64,000 nt of DNA from Candidatus Amarolinea dominans (GCA_016719785.1 JADJYJ010000034.1:62001-126000); one strand, 5' to 3'. Shown: positions 10,354 through 20,459, numbered from the stretch's first letter. The notes: generated by a model from the letters alone, not told the origin. Made by a program: numbers and translations.

Positions 10354-13119
10354 ATGCCAACCATTACGCTGACCATTGATGGCCGCGAGGTACGAGTGCC
10401 GCAGGGCATCTCTGTCCTCGATGCGGCGCACAGTGCGGGGATTGACATTCCCGTGCTGTGCCACCATCCGGCCCTGCCCCCGGAGGGCGCATGCCGCCTG
10501 TGCATGGTGCAGGTGGAAGGACAGCGCGGCCTGCAGCCGGCCTGCACCTTCCCCGCGGCGCCAGGCATGGTGGTGCAGACCGAAACCCCGCAGGTTGTCG
10601 AGTCGCGACGCTTTGCGCTCAACCTGCTCTTGTCCGATCACCCGCTCGACTGCATGACCTGCGACGCGGCCGGCGATTGTCTGCTGCAAGACCTGGCCTA
10701 TCAGTATGACGTCAAAGAGAGCAGTTTCAAGGGGCGCCAGCACGACTACGCCATTGACCGCTCCAATCCGTTCATCCAGGTGGATCGCAACAAGTGCATC
10801 CTCTGCCGGCGCTGCGTGCGAGCCTGCAACGTCATCAACGGCGTGGAGGCGATCAGCGTGGTCTACCGCGGCTTCGATGCCCACATTGCCTTCGGCGCAG
10901 ACCAGGGTATGCAGGACAGCCCGTGCGAGTTCTGCGGAAGCTGCGTCTCGGTCTGCCCCACGGCCGCGCTGATGCCCAAGGAGGCGATCGGCAAGGGGCG
11001 CACCTGGGAGTTCGAAAAGACGGTGACGACCTGCGCGTACTGCGGCGTCGGCTGCCAGTTCGAGGTCAACGTCAAGAACGGCAAGGTCATCAAGGTGACG
11101 CCATCCTGGGATGCCGCGGTCAACAAGGGCTGGACATGCGTCAAGGGCCAGTTCGGTTATGATTATGTCAATCATCCACAGCGCCTGACCACCCCGCTGA
11201 TCCGGCGCAACGGGCAGTTGGAGCCGGCCACCTGGGACGAGGCGCTCGATCTGGTCGCCGGCCGCCTGCATCAGATTCGGCAGGAGAGCGGCCCGGACAG
11301 CATTGCGGTGCTGGCCTCGGCCAAGGCGACCAACGAAGAGAACTATTTGCTGCAAAAGATGGCGCGGCAGGTCATCGGGACGAACAACGTTGACCACTGC
11401 GCCCGCCTCTGACACAGCGCCACTGTGGCCGGTCTGGCCACTTCATTCGGGTCAGGAGCCATGACGAACTCGATCGAGGACGTCGCGACCCAGGCGAAGG
11501 CTTACTTCGTCATTGGCTCCAACACGACCGAGCAGCACCCCGTGATTGGGATGCGCCTGCGCCAGGCGGTCAAGCAGCGCGGCGCGAAGCTGATCGTGGC
11601 TGATCCGCGCAGCATTCCGCTGACCGACTTCGCCACGCTGCACCTGCGCCAGCGGCCCGGCACCGACATTGCCCTGCTCAACGGGATGATGTATGTGCTG
11701 ATCAACGAGGAGTTGTACGACAAGGAGTTCGTCAGCCAGCGCACCGAGAACCTCGAGGAGATGAAGGCGGTAGTGATGAAGTACCCGCCGGAAGTCGCCA
11801 GCGAGATCACCGGCGTGCCCGCGGCGGATATCATCGAGGCGGCGCACATCCTGGCCGCAAACAAGCCGGGCGCGCTGCTCTACGCGATGGGCATTACGCA
11901 GCACCGCACCGGCACCCACAATGTGATGTCCTGCGCCAACCTGCAGATGCTGTTGGGCAACATGGGTGTGCCCGGCGGCGGCGTCAACCCGCTGCGTGGG
12001 CAGAACAATGTGCAGGGCGCGTGCGATATGGGCGGCCTGCCCAATGTCTACTCCGGCTATCAGCAGGTGGCGGTGGACGATGTGCGCAAGAAGTTCGAAG
12101 GCGCCTGGGGCGTGCCTCTGCCGCCCAAGCCCGGCTTGACCGTGGTGGAGATGATGAACGCCGCGGAACACGGCCAGATACGCGCGATCTACTGCATGGG
12201 CGAGAACCCGGTGCTAACCGACCCCGACAGCAACCATGTGCGGCGCTGCCTGACATCGCTCGATCTGCTGGTAGTGCAGGACATCTTCCTGAGCGAGACT
12301 GCCGCGCTGGCCGACGTAGTACTGCCGGTTGCAAGCTTCGTGGAGAAGGACGGCACCTTCACCAACACCGAACGCCGCGTGCAGTTGGTGCGGCGCGCGC
12401 TGCCTGCCCCGGGGCAAGCGCTGGCCGACTGGGAGGTGGTGATGGCGCTGGCGCAGCGCCTGCTGGCTCTCCGTACCAGCGGCGATGGCAGCGGCCGCCC
12501 CGAAGGTTCGCACGCGGGTTGGGAGTACCTCTCCCCGGCCGACATCATGGATGAGATCGCCAGCCTGACCCCCAGCTATGGCGGCATCCATCACTGGCGC
12601 CTGCAGAAGGCGGGCCTGCAGTGGCCCTGCCCCAACGACAACCACGCGGGCACTCCGATCCTGCACATCGGCAAGTTCACGCGCGGGCTGGGGCGCTTCA
12701 GCGCGGTCGAGCATGTGCCGCCGGCCGAACTGCCCGATGCCGAGTTCCCCCTGACGCTGACCACCGGGCGCCAGCTCTGGCACTACCACACCGGCAGCAT
12801 GACGCGGCGCAGCAAGGGCCTGAATGCGCAGTCTCCCGAAGGCTTTGTGGACATCAACCCCGAAGACGCGCAGCCCAGCGCTATTCACGACGGCGATTGG
12901 GTGCAGGTGATCTCCCGTCGCGGCGAGCTGAAAACGAAGGCGCATATCACCGAAGATGTGCCGCCGGGCGTCGTTTTCATGACCTTCCACTTTGCAGAGG
13001 CCCCCGTCAACGCCCTGACCAACCCGGTGCTCGACCCCATCGCCAAGATTCCCGAATACAAGGCGTGCGCGGTGGCGATCAAACCGGTGACGAACGGGTA
13101 CGGTAACGGAACGCACTGA
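10354..13119 (+). CDS. fdhA: Formate dehydrogenase alpha subunit, selenocysteine-containing (TGA 11410-11412 = Sec353)
   Basis: 921 residues if the in-frame TGA at 11410 is read as selenocysteine. N-terminal NuoG-like Fe-S region: [2Fe-2S] Cys36, 47, 50, 64; His96/Cys100/103/109 cluster; two 4Fe-4S clusters (Cys148/151/154/158 and Cys191/194/197/201); then the molybdopterin-enzyme 4Fe-4S motif (Cys227, 230, 234, 262). The active site reads VDHCARL-U-HSATVAGLATSFGSGAMT, which parallels E. coli FdhF around its Sec140 (V-U-HGPSVAGL). The frame continues unbroken from codon 353 to 13119 through the bis-MGD domain (AMGITQHRTGTHNV, GNMGVPGGGVNPLRGQNNVQ) and the C-terminal molydop-binding domain (TTGRQLWHYHTGSMTRRS). 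It oxidises formate to CO2 in the cytoplasm, or does the reverse. RBS GGAGG precedes ATG 10354. Expression needs SelA/B/C/D, none in this window. Read naively it looks like two genes, ending at 11412 and starting at GTG 11425. Confidence 0.93.
11410..11447 (+). promoter_or_regulatory. Bacterial SECIS element (selenocysteine insertion hairpin)
   Basis: Immediately after the UGA, GTGGCC (11425-11430) pairs perfectly with GGCCAC (11436-11441) and presents the apical loop GGUCU. In E. coli fdhF the SelB-binding loop is also GGUCU and also begins exactly 18 nt after the UGA; here the spacing from 11413 to 11431 is the same 18 nt. This is the signal that recodes UGA to selenocysteine, within the coding sequence as bacterial SECIS elements are. 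Confidence 0.9.
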
Positions 13120-13140
13120 GCGATTGAAATCGCGCTGATG

Positions 13141-13212
13141 GGCGTACCGCCGGGCGTCCACCTACGTGGACGCGCTGCAGGTCGGCGTAGGCCGACATGG
13201 CGGCGGAACGCC
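13141..13212. repeat. Three-way-junction (cloverleaf) REP-like element
   Basis: Outer stem GGCGT/ACGCC (13141-13145 with 13208-13212) plus CCGCC/GGCGG encloses two hairpins: CGTCCAC-CTAC-GTGGACG (13155-13172, 7 bp) and GTCGGC-GTAG-GCCGAC (13181-13196, 6 bp). The two tetraloops, CTAC and GTAG, are exact reverse complements and could kiss. It lies between fdhA and focA and has no U tract. Its architecture resembles REP elements, which elsewhere are mobilised by RAYT (TnpA-REP) transposases. Confidence 0.7.
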
Positions 13213-13277
13213 CTTTAGCCCCGAATTCATTCGGCAGAAGGACGTGTGAAAGTCAACTCAAGGAGGAGTGACAAGTT

Positions 13278-14165
13278 ATGGCAACCGAATTCGATGCATT
13301 AGTTCCTGCGGACATGGCCGCGAAAGCCGAGACGATCGGCATCAAGAAGGCAGGCATGGACCTGCTGACGATGTTCGCCCTGTCAATCCTGGCCGGCGCC
13401 TTCATTGCGATGGGCGCCATCTTCTCGACTACCAGCGTGGCCGGCATGGCCGGTGTGACCCCCTACGGAATCATTCGCCTGGTGGCCGGGCTAACCTTCA
13501 CCCTCGGCCTGATCCTGGTTGTCGTGGCCGGGGCGGAGCTCTTCACCGGCAACAACCTGATCGCCATGGCCTGGGCCGGCGGCAAGGTCAGCACCGGCGC
13601 GCTGCTGCGCAACTGGGTTGTGGTCTACGCCGGCAATTTTGTCGGCTCGATTGCCACGGCCTATCTGATGTTCCTGGGCAGGCAGTACACCTTCGGCGGC
13701 GGCGCGATTGGCATTACCGCGCTGAACACCGCCAACGCGAAGACAGGCTACGACTTCATGCAGGCTTTCGTCCTCGGCATCTTCTGCAACGCGCTGGTCT
13801 GCCTGGCCGTCTGGCTGTGCTTCAGCGCACGCAGCACCACCGACAAAATTATGAGCATCATCCCGCCGATTGCAGCCTTTGTCGCGGCCGGGTTCGAGCA
13901 CAGCATCGCCAACATGTACTTCATCCCCGTGGGCCTGTTCATCCAGACCGACAGCGCCTGGCTGGCCTCCCTGGGCGATAAAGCGCCCAAGTTAGCCAAT
14001 CTGACCTGGAGCAACTTCTTCATCAACAACCTGATCCCAGTCACATTGGGCAACATCGTCGGCGGCGCGCTGATGGTGGGACTGGTCTATTGGTTCGTCT
14101 ATCTGCGGCCGAAGCAGATGCAGACGCCGCAGACGGCCGGCAAGCCGTTGGCGGCCGCGAAGTAA
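13278..14165 (+). CDS. focA: Formate/nitrite transporter FocA
   Basis: 295 residues from ATG 13278, with AGGAGGAG 10 nt upstream. FNT-family membrane channel with six hydrophobic helices. Diagnostic stretches are visible: LSILAGAFIAMGAIF in helix 1, GLILVVVAGAELFTGNN in helix 2 (LFTGNN is the family's broken-helix motif), NWVVVYAGNFVGS in helix 3, GIFCNALVCLAVWL, and AAGFEHSIANMYFIPVGL, which carries the conserved FEHxxxNM with the central pore histidine, then NLIPVTLGNIVGG in helix 6. FNT channels are pentameric and move formate across the cytoplasmic membrane. Its place behind fdhA argues for formate uptake or export tied to the Sec-formate dehydrogenase rather than nitrite. Length is typical (280-300). 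Confidence 0.93.
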   Translation: MATEFDALVPADMAAKAETIGIKKAGMDLLTMFALSILAGAFIAMGAIFSTTSVAGMAGVTPYGIIRLVAGLTFTLGLILVVVAGAELFTGNNLIAMAWAGGKVSTGALLRNWVVVYAGNFVGSIATAYLMFLGRQYTFGGGAIGITALNTANAKTGYDFMQAFVLGIFCNALVCLAVWLCFSARSTTDKIMSIIPPIAAFVAAGFEHSIANMYFIPVGLFIQTDSAWLASLGDKAPKLANLTWSNFFINNLIPVTLGNIVGGALMVGLVYWFVYLRPKQMQTPQTAGKPLAAAK

Positions 14166-14169
14166 GGCC

Positions 14170-14236
14170 TCACCTCACCTCACCCCCTGCCCCCTCTCCA
14201 CAAGTGGAGAGGAGAGGGGGGAAGGGGGGTGAGGTG
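14170..14236 (+). terminator. GC-rich inverted repeat after focA
   Basis: A C-rich arm (CACCCCCTGCCCCCTCTCC) and a G-rich arm (GGAGAGGAGAGGGGGGAAG followed by GGGTGAGG) fold back around CTCCAC-AA-GTGGAG at 14196-14209. It begins 5 nt after the focA stop codon. There is no U tract, so it is either a factor-assisted terminator/mRNA end or a dispersed repeat. Confidence 0.45.
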
Positions 14237-14254
14237 CGGCCCAACCGTTTTAGC

Positions 14255-14282
14255 TTGCGTGTGGTTGGTTTTGTGGTAAGAT
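14255..14282 (+). promoter_or_regulatory. Sigma-70-like promoter for the 14319 gene cluster
   Basis: TTGCGT at 14255-14260, a 16-nt spacer, then TAAGAT at 14277-14282. The predicted start near 14289 leaves a leader of about 30 nt before ATG 14319, which has GGAAGG 6 nt upstream. Confidence 0.4.
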
Positions 14283-14318
14283 GTGGGCAGAATTCTAGCA
14301 AACCACCTGGAAGGCGCC

Positions 14319-14756
14319 ATGACCCACGTCATCTTTGCCCGTGTGCAGCCAGAGGAAGTCCGCATCAACGAGACCTACCGCCATGAGCAGACGCTGGGGC
14401 GCACGGTGCTTGTGCCCACGGCCCAGGCGCCAACCGGCCAGATCAGCGTGGCGGTCAGCTATGATGGCTACCAATCGTTCACGCGGCAGGCGCAGGCCGA
14501 TGTGCGGCATCAGTGGTGGCGCTTGCAACCGCGGCCACTGGCAACGACCGCGCCCTCACGCCTGCGCCGCGTCATTTCACCGCTGAGCCAGCGGGTAACG
14601 GCCACGCATCACCGCGTCATCCACCTGGTGCGGCGCCGCCAGCCTGGGACGCCTGCCGCGGTGAGCGTCCCAACGCCGCCCGCCGACGCGCTTCATGGGG
14701 CATCTGTTGCTCGACAACTACGGCCGCACGAACCTGGGCGCTGGCTTCGACCTTGA
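14319..14756 (+). CDS. Hypothetical protein, first gene of signalling island
   Basis: 145 residues from ATG 14319; a longer start at 14283 would overlap the promoter. I do not recognise it. The first 75 residues look like a beta-rich globular domain (THVIFARVQPEEVRINETYR, GQISVAVSYDGYQSF). The second half is Arg/His/Pro-rich and looks less like a real domain. Its last 61 nt overlap the next ORF in another frame, so the natural protein may change frame near 14665-14695 and continue as that ORF. It is the first gene of a plus-strand run ending with the SPFH gene. Confidence 0.5.
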   Translation: MTHVIFARVQPEEVRINETYRHEQTLGRTVLVPTAQAPTGQISVAVSYDGYQSFTRQAQADVRHQWWRLQPRPLATTAPSRLRRVISPLSQRVTATHHRVIHLVRRRQPGTPAAVSVPTPPADALHGASVARQLRPHEPGRWLRP

Positions 14757-15906
14757 AAATAGCTTTGGCGCCTTACCGCTGCGCGTGCCGATCCACGGCG
14801 ACGGCCTGGACAATCTGCATCAACTGCTGGACGACCGCTGCGCCGCCAAACTCACGTTCGATTATGTGCCGCAGACGCTGGCCGTGAGGCCGCTGCAAAT
14901 GACCGTCGAGATGAGCGACAGCACGACCCCCGCCTGGCCCCCGGCCACGGCCAGCCAGCAAGACGTGCTGACCTTCCTCAGCCAGACCGCGCAGACGGCT
15001 GAGGCGTCGGACCTTGTGCGCTTTTCGTTTCAGGTGGAGCTGCACCTTCCCCGTACCAGCCTGCCGGCCGGACAGATCGTGACGATCAAGCAGATGTGGT
15101 TGGAATGGCCTCAGCCGTTGTCGGTGCCCCATCAGGTAGCCCGGTTGATGTTGGGCGGGAAGACAGCAGAGGCGGAGGCGCCCGCGCCCGTTCCTGACCT
15201 GGTGTATAACCCCAGCAAACGACACCTTGCCTGGGGCGGCGTGGTGCTGTCTGCGCATCCCACGCCGGCCCGGCCAGACCTGATTACCCTGGTCAGCCCA
15301 CCCATGCACCTCATCAGCCAGCGCCCGGCCGACCTCTACCAGGTGGATAGCCTCGACGGCGAGGTGGAGATCGAACTGCCTGGCCTGCTGCTCTCCGGGC
15401 TGCAAACCTTTTACTACGACGGCATCGGCCGGCGCCTGGATCAGGTCAAGCAAGAGAAGATCAGTTGCCTGCTCCTGCACTTCAAGCTCATCCTGGCGGA
15501 CCTCTTTGCGCAGCGGCAGGTTTTGCTCTATCGCCAGGCACACGTGCCCAACGCGGGGCTGCGTGGCTTGCGGCTGCCCGAGCTGGAAACGCACCTGGCC
15601 GACAGCAGCTTCCGCATCACGCGCGTCGTGGAGAACAGAGTGGCTGGCAACGACTGGCAAACCGTATTCGGCGTGGAACCGAGGGCCAGACCGCAATCGC
15701 TGCAGGCGTGGGTGGTGCTTGGTGGCCGGCGCTCCACGGCCACGCGCGGGAATAATCTCTACAGCCTGGCGACGGTCACGCATAGCGAACTCGACATCCA
15801 GTTGCACTGCCTGAGCAGCGCTGAGCACCTGGAGACGGCGTTGACGCTCAATCGCCTGCAAACCGCGCTGATCGCCCATTTCGAGCAGATGGGCGCGGAG
15901 CAATAA
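14695..15906 (+). CDS. Hypothetical protein, beta-rich, signalling island
   Basis: 403 residues from ATG 14695. No Shine-Dalgarno is evident, and the same frame is closed by TGA 14662-14664. No family is recognised. The protein is predicted to be soluble and strand-rich, with alternating hydrophobic segments (GEVEIELPGLLLSGLQTFYY, EKISCLLLHFKLILADLF) and no signal peptide or membrane helix. The abrupt start at a conserved-looking sequence (GHLLLDNYGRTNLGAGFDLE) and the overlap with the preceding ORF suggest that the two may be one protein split by a frameshift. It is followed after 77 nt by the B-box membrane protein, with which it is probably co-transcribed. Confidence 0.65.
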   Translation: MGHLLLDNYGRTNLGAGFDLENSFGALPLRVPIHGDGLDNLHQLLDDRCAAKLTFDYVPQTLAVRPLQMTVEMSDSTTPAWPPATASQQDVLTFLSQTAQTAEASDLVRFSFQVELHLPRTSLPAGQIVTIKQMWLEWPQPLSVPHQVARLMLGGKTAEAEAPAPVPDLVYNPSKRHLAWGGVVLSAHPTPARPDLITLVSPPMHLISQRPADLYQVDSLDGEVEIELPGLLLSGLQTFYYDGIGRRLDQVKQEKISCLLLHFKLILADLFAQRQVLLYRQAHVPNAGLRGLRLPELETHLADSSFRITRVVENRVAGNDWQTVFGVEPRARPQSLQAWVVLGGRRSTATRGNNLYSLATVTHSELDIQLHCLSSAEHLETALTLNRLQTALIAHFEQMGAEQ

Positions 15907-15983
15907 GGCAAGGGTGATGGGGCAAGAATGATGAGGGAGACCCTGAGGGAGACCCTATTGGAGATCATGGAGGAGGGACAATC

Positions 15984-17900
15984 ATGGCCTTGACGCCGCG
16001 CGCGTCCCTGCTCCGTTGCTACCGATGCGGTAACCCGGAGGTGATTGGCATCTGCCATGACTGCCGGCGGCCGGTCTGCCAGCAGCACAGCTACACCGTC
16101 TCACGACGGCTGGGGCAATGGCTTTTCCGTCGTTTTGCGGGCCTGGGTCTGGAAGGCACGCCCTGCGGCCCCGACCCGTTGACCTGCACGCATTGCCGGC
16201 GCAAGCTGTGGACAGCGGGCGCGTGGTTGATCCTGATCGGCAGCAGTCTGACTCTGCTTGCGCTATCCGGCCTGGGCCTGGGCCTGATTCTGACCCGCCT
16301 GTTCAAGCTGAGCACGTTTTTGACAACGCAGCGCTCCTGGCTGCTGGGCGTCACTGGCCTCGGCTTGATCTTGCTGATGGCCGGTTTTCTGCTTCGGGGG
16401 CGGCGCCCCTTCTTGCCGATTCTCTGGCGCCCTGGCGCCGGTCGCGTCGCGGAGAAGCTGAGTGGCGAGATCACCTTCGACGCACAGGCCCGGCTGCACA
16501 CCACGGTCACGGCCAGCACAGGACGCCTGACCCTGCCCGGTCACCTGGCTGCCTCTGAGCGCCAGCGCGTGAAGGCGTACCGCAGTCGGTTTCGCATCTC
16601 TGCGACGGATGATCTGACCTTTCGCGGCGGCTTTGCCCTGCTCAAGGGGCGCTTCAGCGGCGACCTGAGCGGCCCCGCCACCAACGCCGAACGTCACGGG
16701 CATGTCCTGCGCCTGGAAGGGCAAGTGCAGGCGCAGCCATTTCTCAGCGACACCAATACCCGCGAGGCGACGCGCTGGGATGTCGTGGCCGACTACACCA
16801 TCCCATCCGTGACTGAGCTGCCGGTGCGCCTGCTGCCACACCTTGTGGAGACGTTCAATGAGCGCACCCTGGCCCTGGAGCTGCAATGGGACGATCTGGA
16901 GGGTCTGAGCGAGGTGCAGGTGGATAACCTGCGCCTGGAGGCGCCAACCACCTGGGGCGCCATCAGTCACGCCAGCGATGGCGCGCTGACCCATGTGACG
17001 GAGGGCGCAGATGCCGGCGCCGTGCGCACGCTCAACTGGCACGCGCCGCCCCTTGATAGCCAGCAGCGGAAACTGCGGCGCCGTTTCTTCGAGGTGCAGT
17101 TGCAGCGGGGCGTTGATCCGGTCGGCGTGCTGCGCGGCCAGGTGACCATGAGTTGGAAGGGTGCAATCTCACGGCTGGAGGGTGTGAGTCTGTTCTTCCC
17201 GCTGGGCCGTCCCGACGCCCGCGGCGGACTCAAAGTGCAGAGCACGGTGGAGGCGAATTTCGCCTTGAGCCTGGCCGGTTTGCGCTACCAGGACGTGCGT
17301 CATGTGCCGGATGCAGCGCATCACCCTCGCGATCTGGACAAACACGATCTCAAGCAACTGAACGAGGTGCCGGCCGACCAAGAGCTGGTGACAGCGCTGA
17401 CCGACGCCCTGCTGCACGCGGGCTACGAGGTGCAGCGGGTGGTCGAAGCGATACCGCAGGCCGACAGCCGCCGTGGTGTGCTGACGCGACTGTGGGATGT
17501 GACGGGCAGTAGCCATGACGGCGTCTGCGCGGTTGATTTTCACCTGGTGGTGAGCGGCGAATCGGGTAAGACGGCACCCAAGACCCAGATCCGGCTCATG
17601 GCGCGGGGGTTACACACCCACGAGGCCGGCGAACGTGCCGTCGAGCGCACCTGGAAGCGGCTGTACACGCTGCTGATGGAAACCCTGAATGCACGCGAGC
17701 CCAGGGCGTTGGTCATCACAGGTGCATCGCCCGACACATCGTCCCTGCGGGATCTCGACGACCAGTCTGGCATGGAAGAGATGATGGCCATGGTCCTGAG
17801 CCATTTTACTGATGACAGGCTTCTGACAGGCGGAAACGATGACCAACAAAGGCTGCTTGCGGCGCCAGATACGATCAATGACGAACCGCCGCCTGAATAG
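15984..17900 (+). CDS. Membrane protein with N-terminal B-box-like zinc finger
   Basis: 638 residues from ATG 15984 (GGAGGAGGG 6 nt upstream). Residues about 11-35 form a zinc finger, CYRCGNPEVIGICHDCRRPV followed by CQQH, spacing C-x2-C-x8-C-x2-C-x4-C-x2-H, which resembles a B-box. A second CxxC (CTHCRR) follows near 72. Two membrane helices (WLILIGSSLTLLALSGLGLG and WLLGVTGLGLILLMAGFLL) end near residue 138. The remaining 500 residues are a soluble region with several beta-rich modules that I do not recognise. This places the zinc finger and the large C-terminal domain on the same, probably cytoplasmic, side of the membrane. The next gene carries the same finger, so the two may dimerise or share a partner. 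Function unknown. Confidence 0.75.
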   Translation: MALTPRASLLRCYRCGNPEVIGICHDCRRPVCQQHSYTVSRRLGQWLFRRFAGLGLEGTPCGPDPLTCTHCRRKLWTAGAWLILIGSSLTLLALSGLGLGLILTRLFKLSTFLTTQRSWLLGVTGLGLILLMAGFLLRGRRPFLPILWRPGAGRVAEKLSGEITFDAQARLHTTVTASTGRLTLPGHLAASERQRVKAYRSRFRISATDDLTFRGGFALLKGRFSGDLSGPATNAERHGHVLRLEGQVQAQPFLSDTNTREATRWDVVADYTIPSVTELPVRLLPHLVETFNERTLALELQWDDLEGLSEVQVDNLRLEAPTTWGAISHASDGALTHVTEGADAGAVRTLNWHAPPLDSQQRKLRRRFFEVQLQRGVDPVGVLRGQVTMSWKGAISRLEGVSLFFPLGRPDARGGLKVQSTVEANFALSLAGLRYQDVRHVPDAAHHPRDLDKHDLKQLNEVPADQELVTALTDALLHAGYEVQRVVEAIPQADSRRGVLTRLWDVTGSSHDGVCAVDFHLVVSGESGKTAPKTQIRLMARGLHTHEAGERAVERTWKRLYTLLMETLNAREPRALVITGASPDTSSLRDLDDQSGMEEMMAMVLSHFTDDRLLTGGNDDQQRLLAAPDTINDEPPPE

Positions 17901-17915
17901 GCTACAGAGGCAGCG

Positions 17916-18227
17916 ATGACACTCGAATGTGCTGTGTGCAATGCACCTGATGGCAAAGACGGCAAGGCCCTGGACGCCGTCTGTCATCATTGTGGCAAGC
18001 CACTGTGCCCGGAGCACCGCGTCCTGATCTTGGATGAGCAGTTCGCTAACCGGGGCGTGCCGGTGCCGCGCGCAGCCTATCACTGCTCAGCCTGCCGCCA
18101 GGCGCATCACCCGCGCAGTCACGTGCTGCGGCCGTCGCGCCCCGTGTCCGCCGGGCGCAGCCTGTGGCCGCGGCTGCGCAAACTACTGAAGCTGCCCTGG
18201 AAGCGCAAGGCCCGTCCCAAGCGTTGA
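17916..18227 (+). CDS. Small zinc-finger protein (B-box-like)
   Basis: 103 residues, 15 nt after the preceding stop codon (GAGGCAG 6 nt before ATG 17916). Metal ligands are CAVCNAP at the start, CHHCGKPLCPEH at about 24-35 and CSACRQAHH at about 55-63. The block C-x2-C-x4-C-x2-H is the same as in the upstream membrane protein (CHDCRRPVCQQH). The last 35 residues are strongly basic (LRKLLKLPWKRKARPKR), so it could bind nucleic acid or acidic lipid. There is no membrane segment. Probably an adaptor in the same pathway; role unknown. Confidence 0.75.
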   Translation: MTLECAVCNAPDGKDGKALDAVCHHCGKPLCPEHRVLILDEQFANRGVPVPRAAYHCSACRQAHHPRSHVLRPSRPVSAGRSLWPRLRKLLKLPWKRKARPKR

Positions 18228-18243
18228 AGTCGGAGTCACAACT

Positions 18244-19296
18244 ATGTCCAATTCATCTTCATCTTCACCTTCATCACCGGCGCCGGCGCTGCGCTATCGC
18301 CCGACCTACCGTGCGGACGAACTGCGCCTGATTGGCAGCCTGGTCGAGCGCGGGGAATCGCTCGGCTTCGTCGGCATTGCCGGCATCGGCAAGTCGAACC
18401 TGGTCAACTCCCTGCGCGATGCTGGGCGGATGGCCGCCTACCTGGGCGCCGCGGCCAGCCGGGTGCATTTTGCCAGCGTGGATGCCACAACCTGGCAGAA
18501 AACGCCGTCGAGCCTGTGGACGTTGATGGCGGCCAGCCTGGAAGCGTTGACCCCACAGTGGCCGGCCCCGGCCGTGGATGGCGCGGCCATTCCCTTTGCC
18601 GAAGAAGAGCGCGCCCTGCAGCGTCTGCGTAACCGCCTGCGCGTGGTGTGCCAGGAACAGCAGCAGCAGGCGGTCTTTGTGCTGGATGACTTCGATGGTA
18701 TTTTCGAGGCCGGCCCCTTGGCCATGTTGGAGCAACTGAACTCACTGCGCAGCGAAGGCAACCGCGGGCGCCTGAGCTACCTGGTGTTCAGCAAGCGCTT
18801 GCCCCATGTGCTGGGGCGTCAGCATAACCTGGAGACCGGCTGCAAATTCTACGATCTCTTCTGCCAGCACATCTACGCGCTGGAACCGTACACGGCCAGC
18901 GATGCCCAGCAGATGCTGACCTACCTGAACGACAAGGCCAACCGGCCACTGGTGCATAAGGACCTGGCCGTTATCGGGGGGCTGTCCGGCGGTCACAGCG
19001 GTCTGCTCAAGATCCTGTTCAACCTCTGGAGCCAGGAAGGTTGTCCGGCCAACGGGCGCGATGTCTATTTCGCCGGCAAGGCCGATGTGCAGCATGAGTG
19101 CGAACGGATCTTCGCCGGCCTACACGCGGCAGAGCGCAAGGCCGCGGTGCGGGTGGCCCAGGGCCGCGCCGCGGACCCGCAGGTCGTGGGGCACCTGGTG
19201 CGCCGCGGCCTGGTCAGCAGCAGCAGCCCGCCGACCTGGTTCAGCCCAGTCATGGCGCACTATCTGCGGACGCGCAGGACAACGGCACAAGGCTAA
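18244..19296 (+). CDS. STAND-like AAA+ ATPase
   Basis: 350 residues from ATG 18244. A Ser/Pro-rich start (16 residues) precedes a P-loop ATPase: Walker A GIAGIGKSN at about 43-51 and Walker B AVFVLDDFDGIFE at about 141. These are followed by a lid region and a winged-helix-like C-terminus ending PPTWFSPVMAHYLR. The layout (RYRPTYRADELRLIGSLVER before the P-loop, LSYLVFSKRLPHVL sensor-like strand) is that of STAND or ATPase_2-type switches. It lacks a fused effector or repeat sensor, so partners must supply these; the B-box proteins upstream and the SPFH protein downstream (32 nt away) are candidates. A second ATPase of similar type lies at 25072-26610. Confidence 0.78.
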   Translation: MSNSSSSSPSSPAPALRYRPTYRADELRLIGSLVERGESLGFVGIAGIGKSNLVNSLRDAGRMAAYLGAAASRVHFASVDATTWQKTPSSLWTLMAASLEALTPQWPAPAVDGAAIPFAEEERALQRLRNRLRVVCQEQQQQAVFVLDDFDGIFEAGPLAMLEQLNSLRSEGNRGRLSYLVFSKRLPHVLGRQHNLETGCKFYDLFCQHIYALEPYTASDAQQMLTYLNDKANRPLVHKDLAVIGGLSGGHSGLLKILFNLWSQEGCPANGRDVYFAGKADVQHECERIFAGLHAAERKAAVRVAQGRAADPQVVGHLVRRGLVSSSSPPTWFSPVMAHYLRTRRTTAQG

Positions 19297-19317
19297 CAAG
19301 GCTAACAAGGCTAACAA
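19291..19317 (+). repeat. Three 9-bp tandem repeats carrying stop codons
   Basis: GGCTAACAA is repeated three times (19291-19299, 19300-19308, 19309-19317). Because the unit is 9 bp, each copy places TAA in frame after the ATPase gene. It ends directly at the AGGAGGTGAGGT ribosome-binding site of the SPFH gene. Confidence 0.8.
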
Positions 19318-19328
19318 GGAGGTGAGGT

Positions 19329-20459
<1,131 letters not shown>

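Noticed and set aside
11410..11424. Reading fdhA as a pseudogene or two genes split by a stop
   Set aside because: The stop is TGA at the catalytic position, is followed by a correctly spaced SECIS hairpin, and the frame is otherwise intact.
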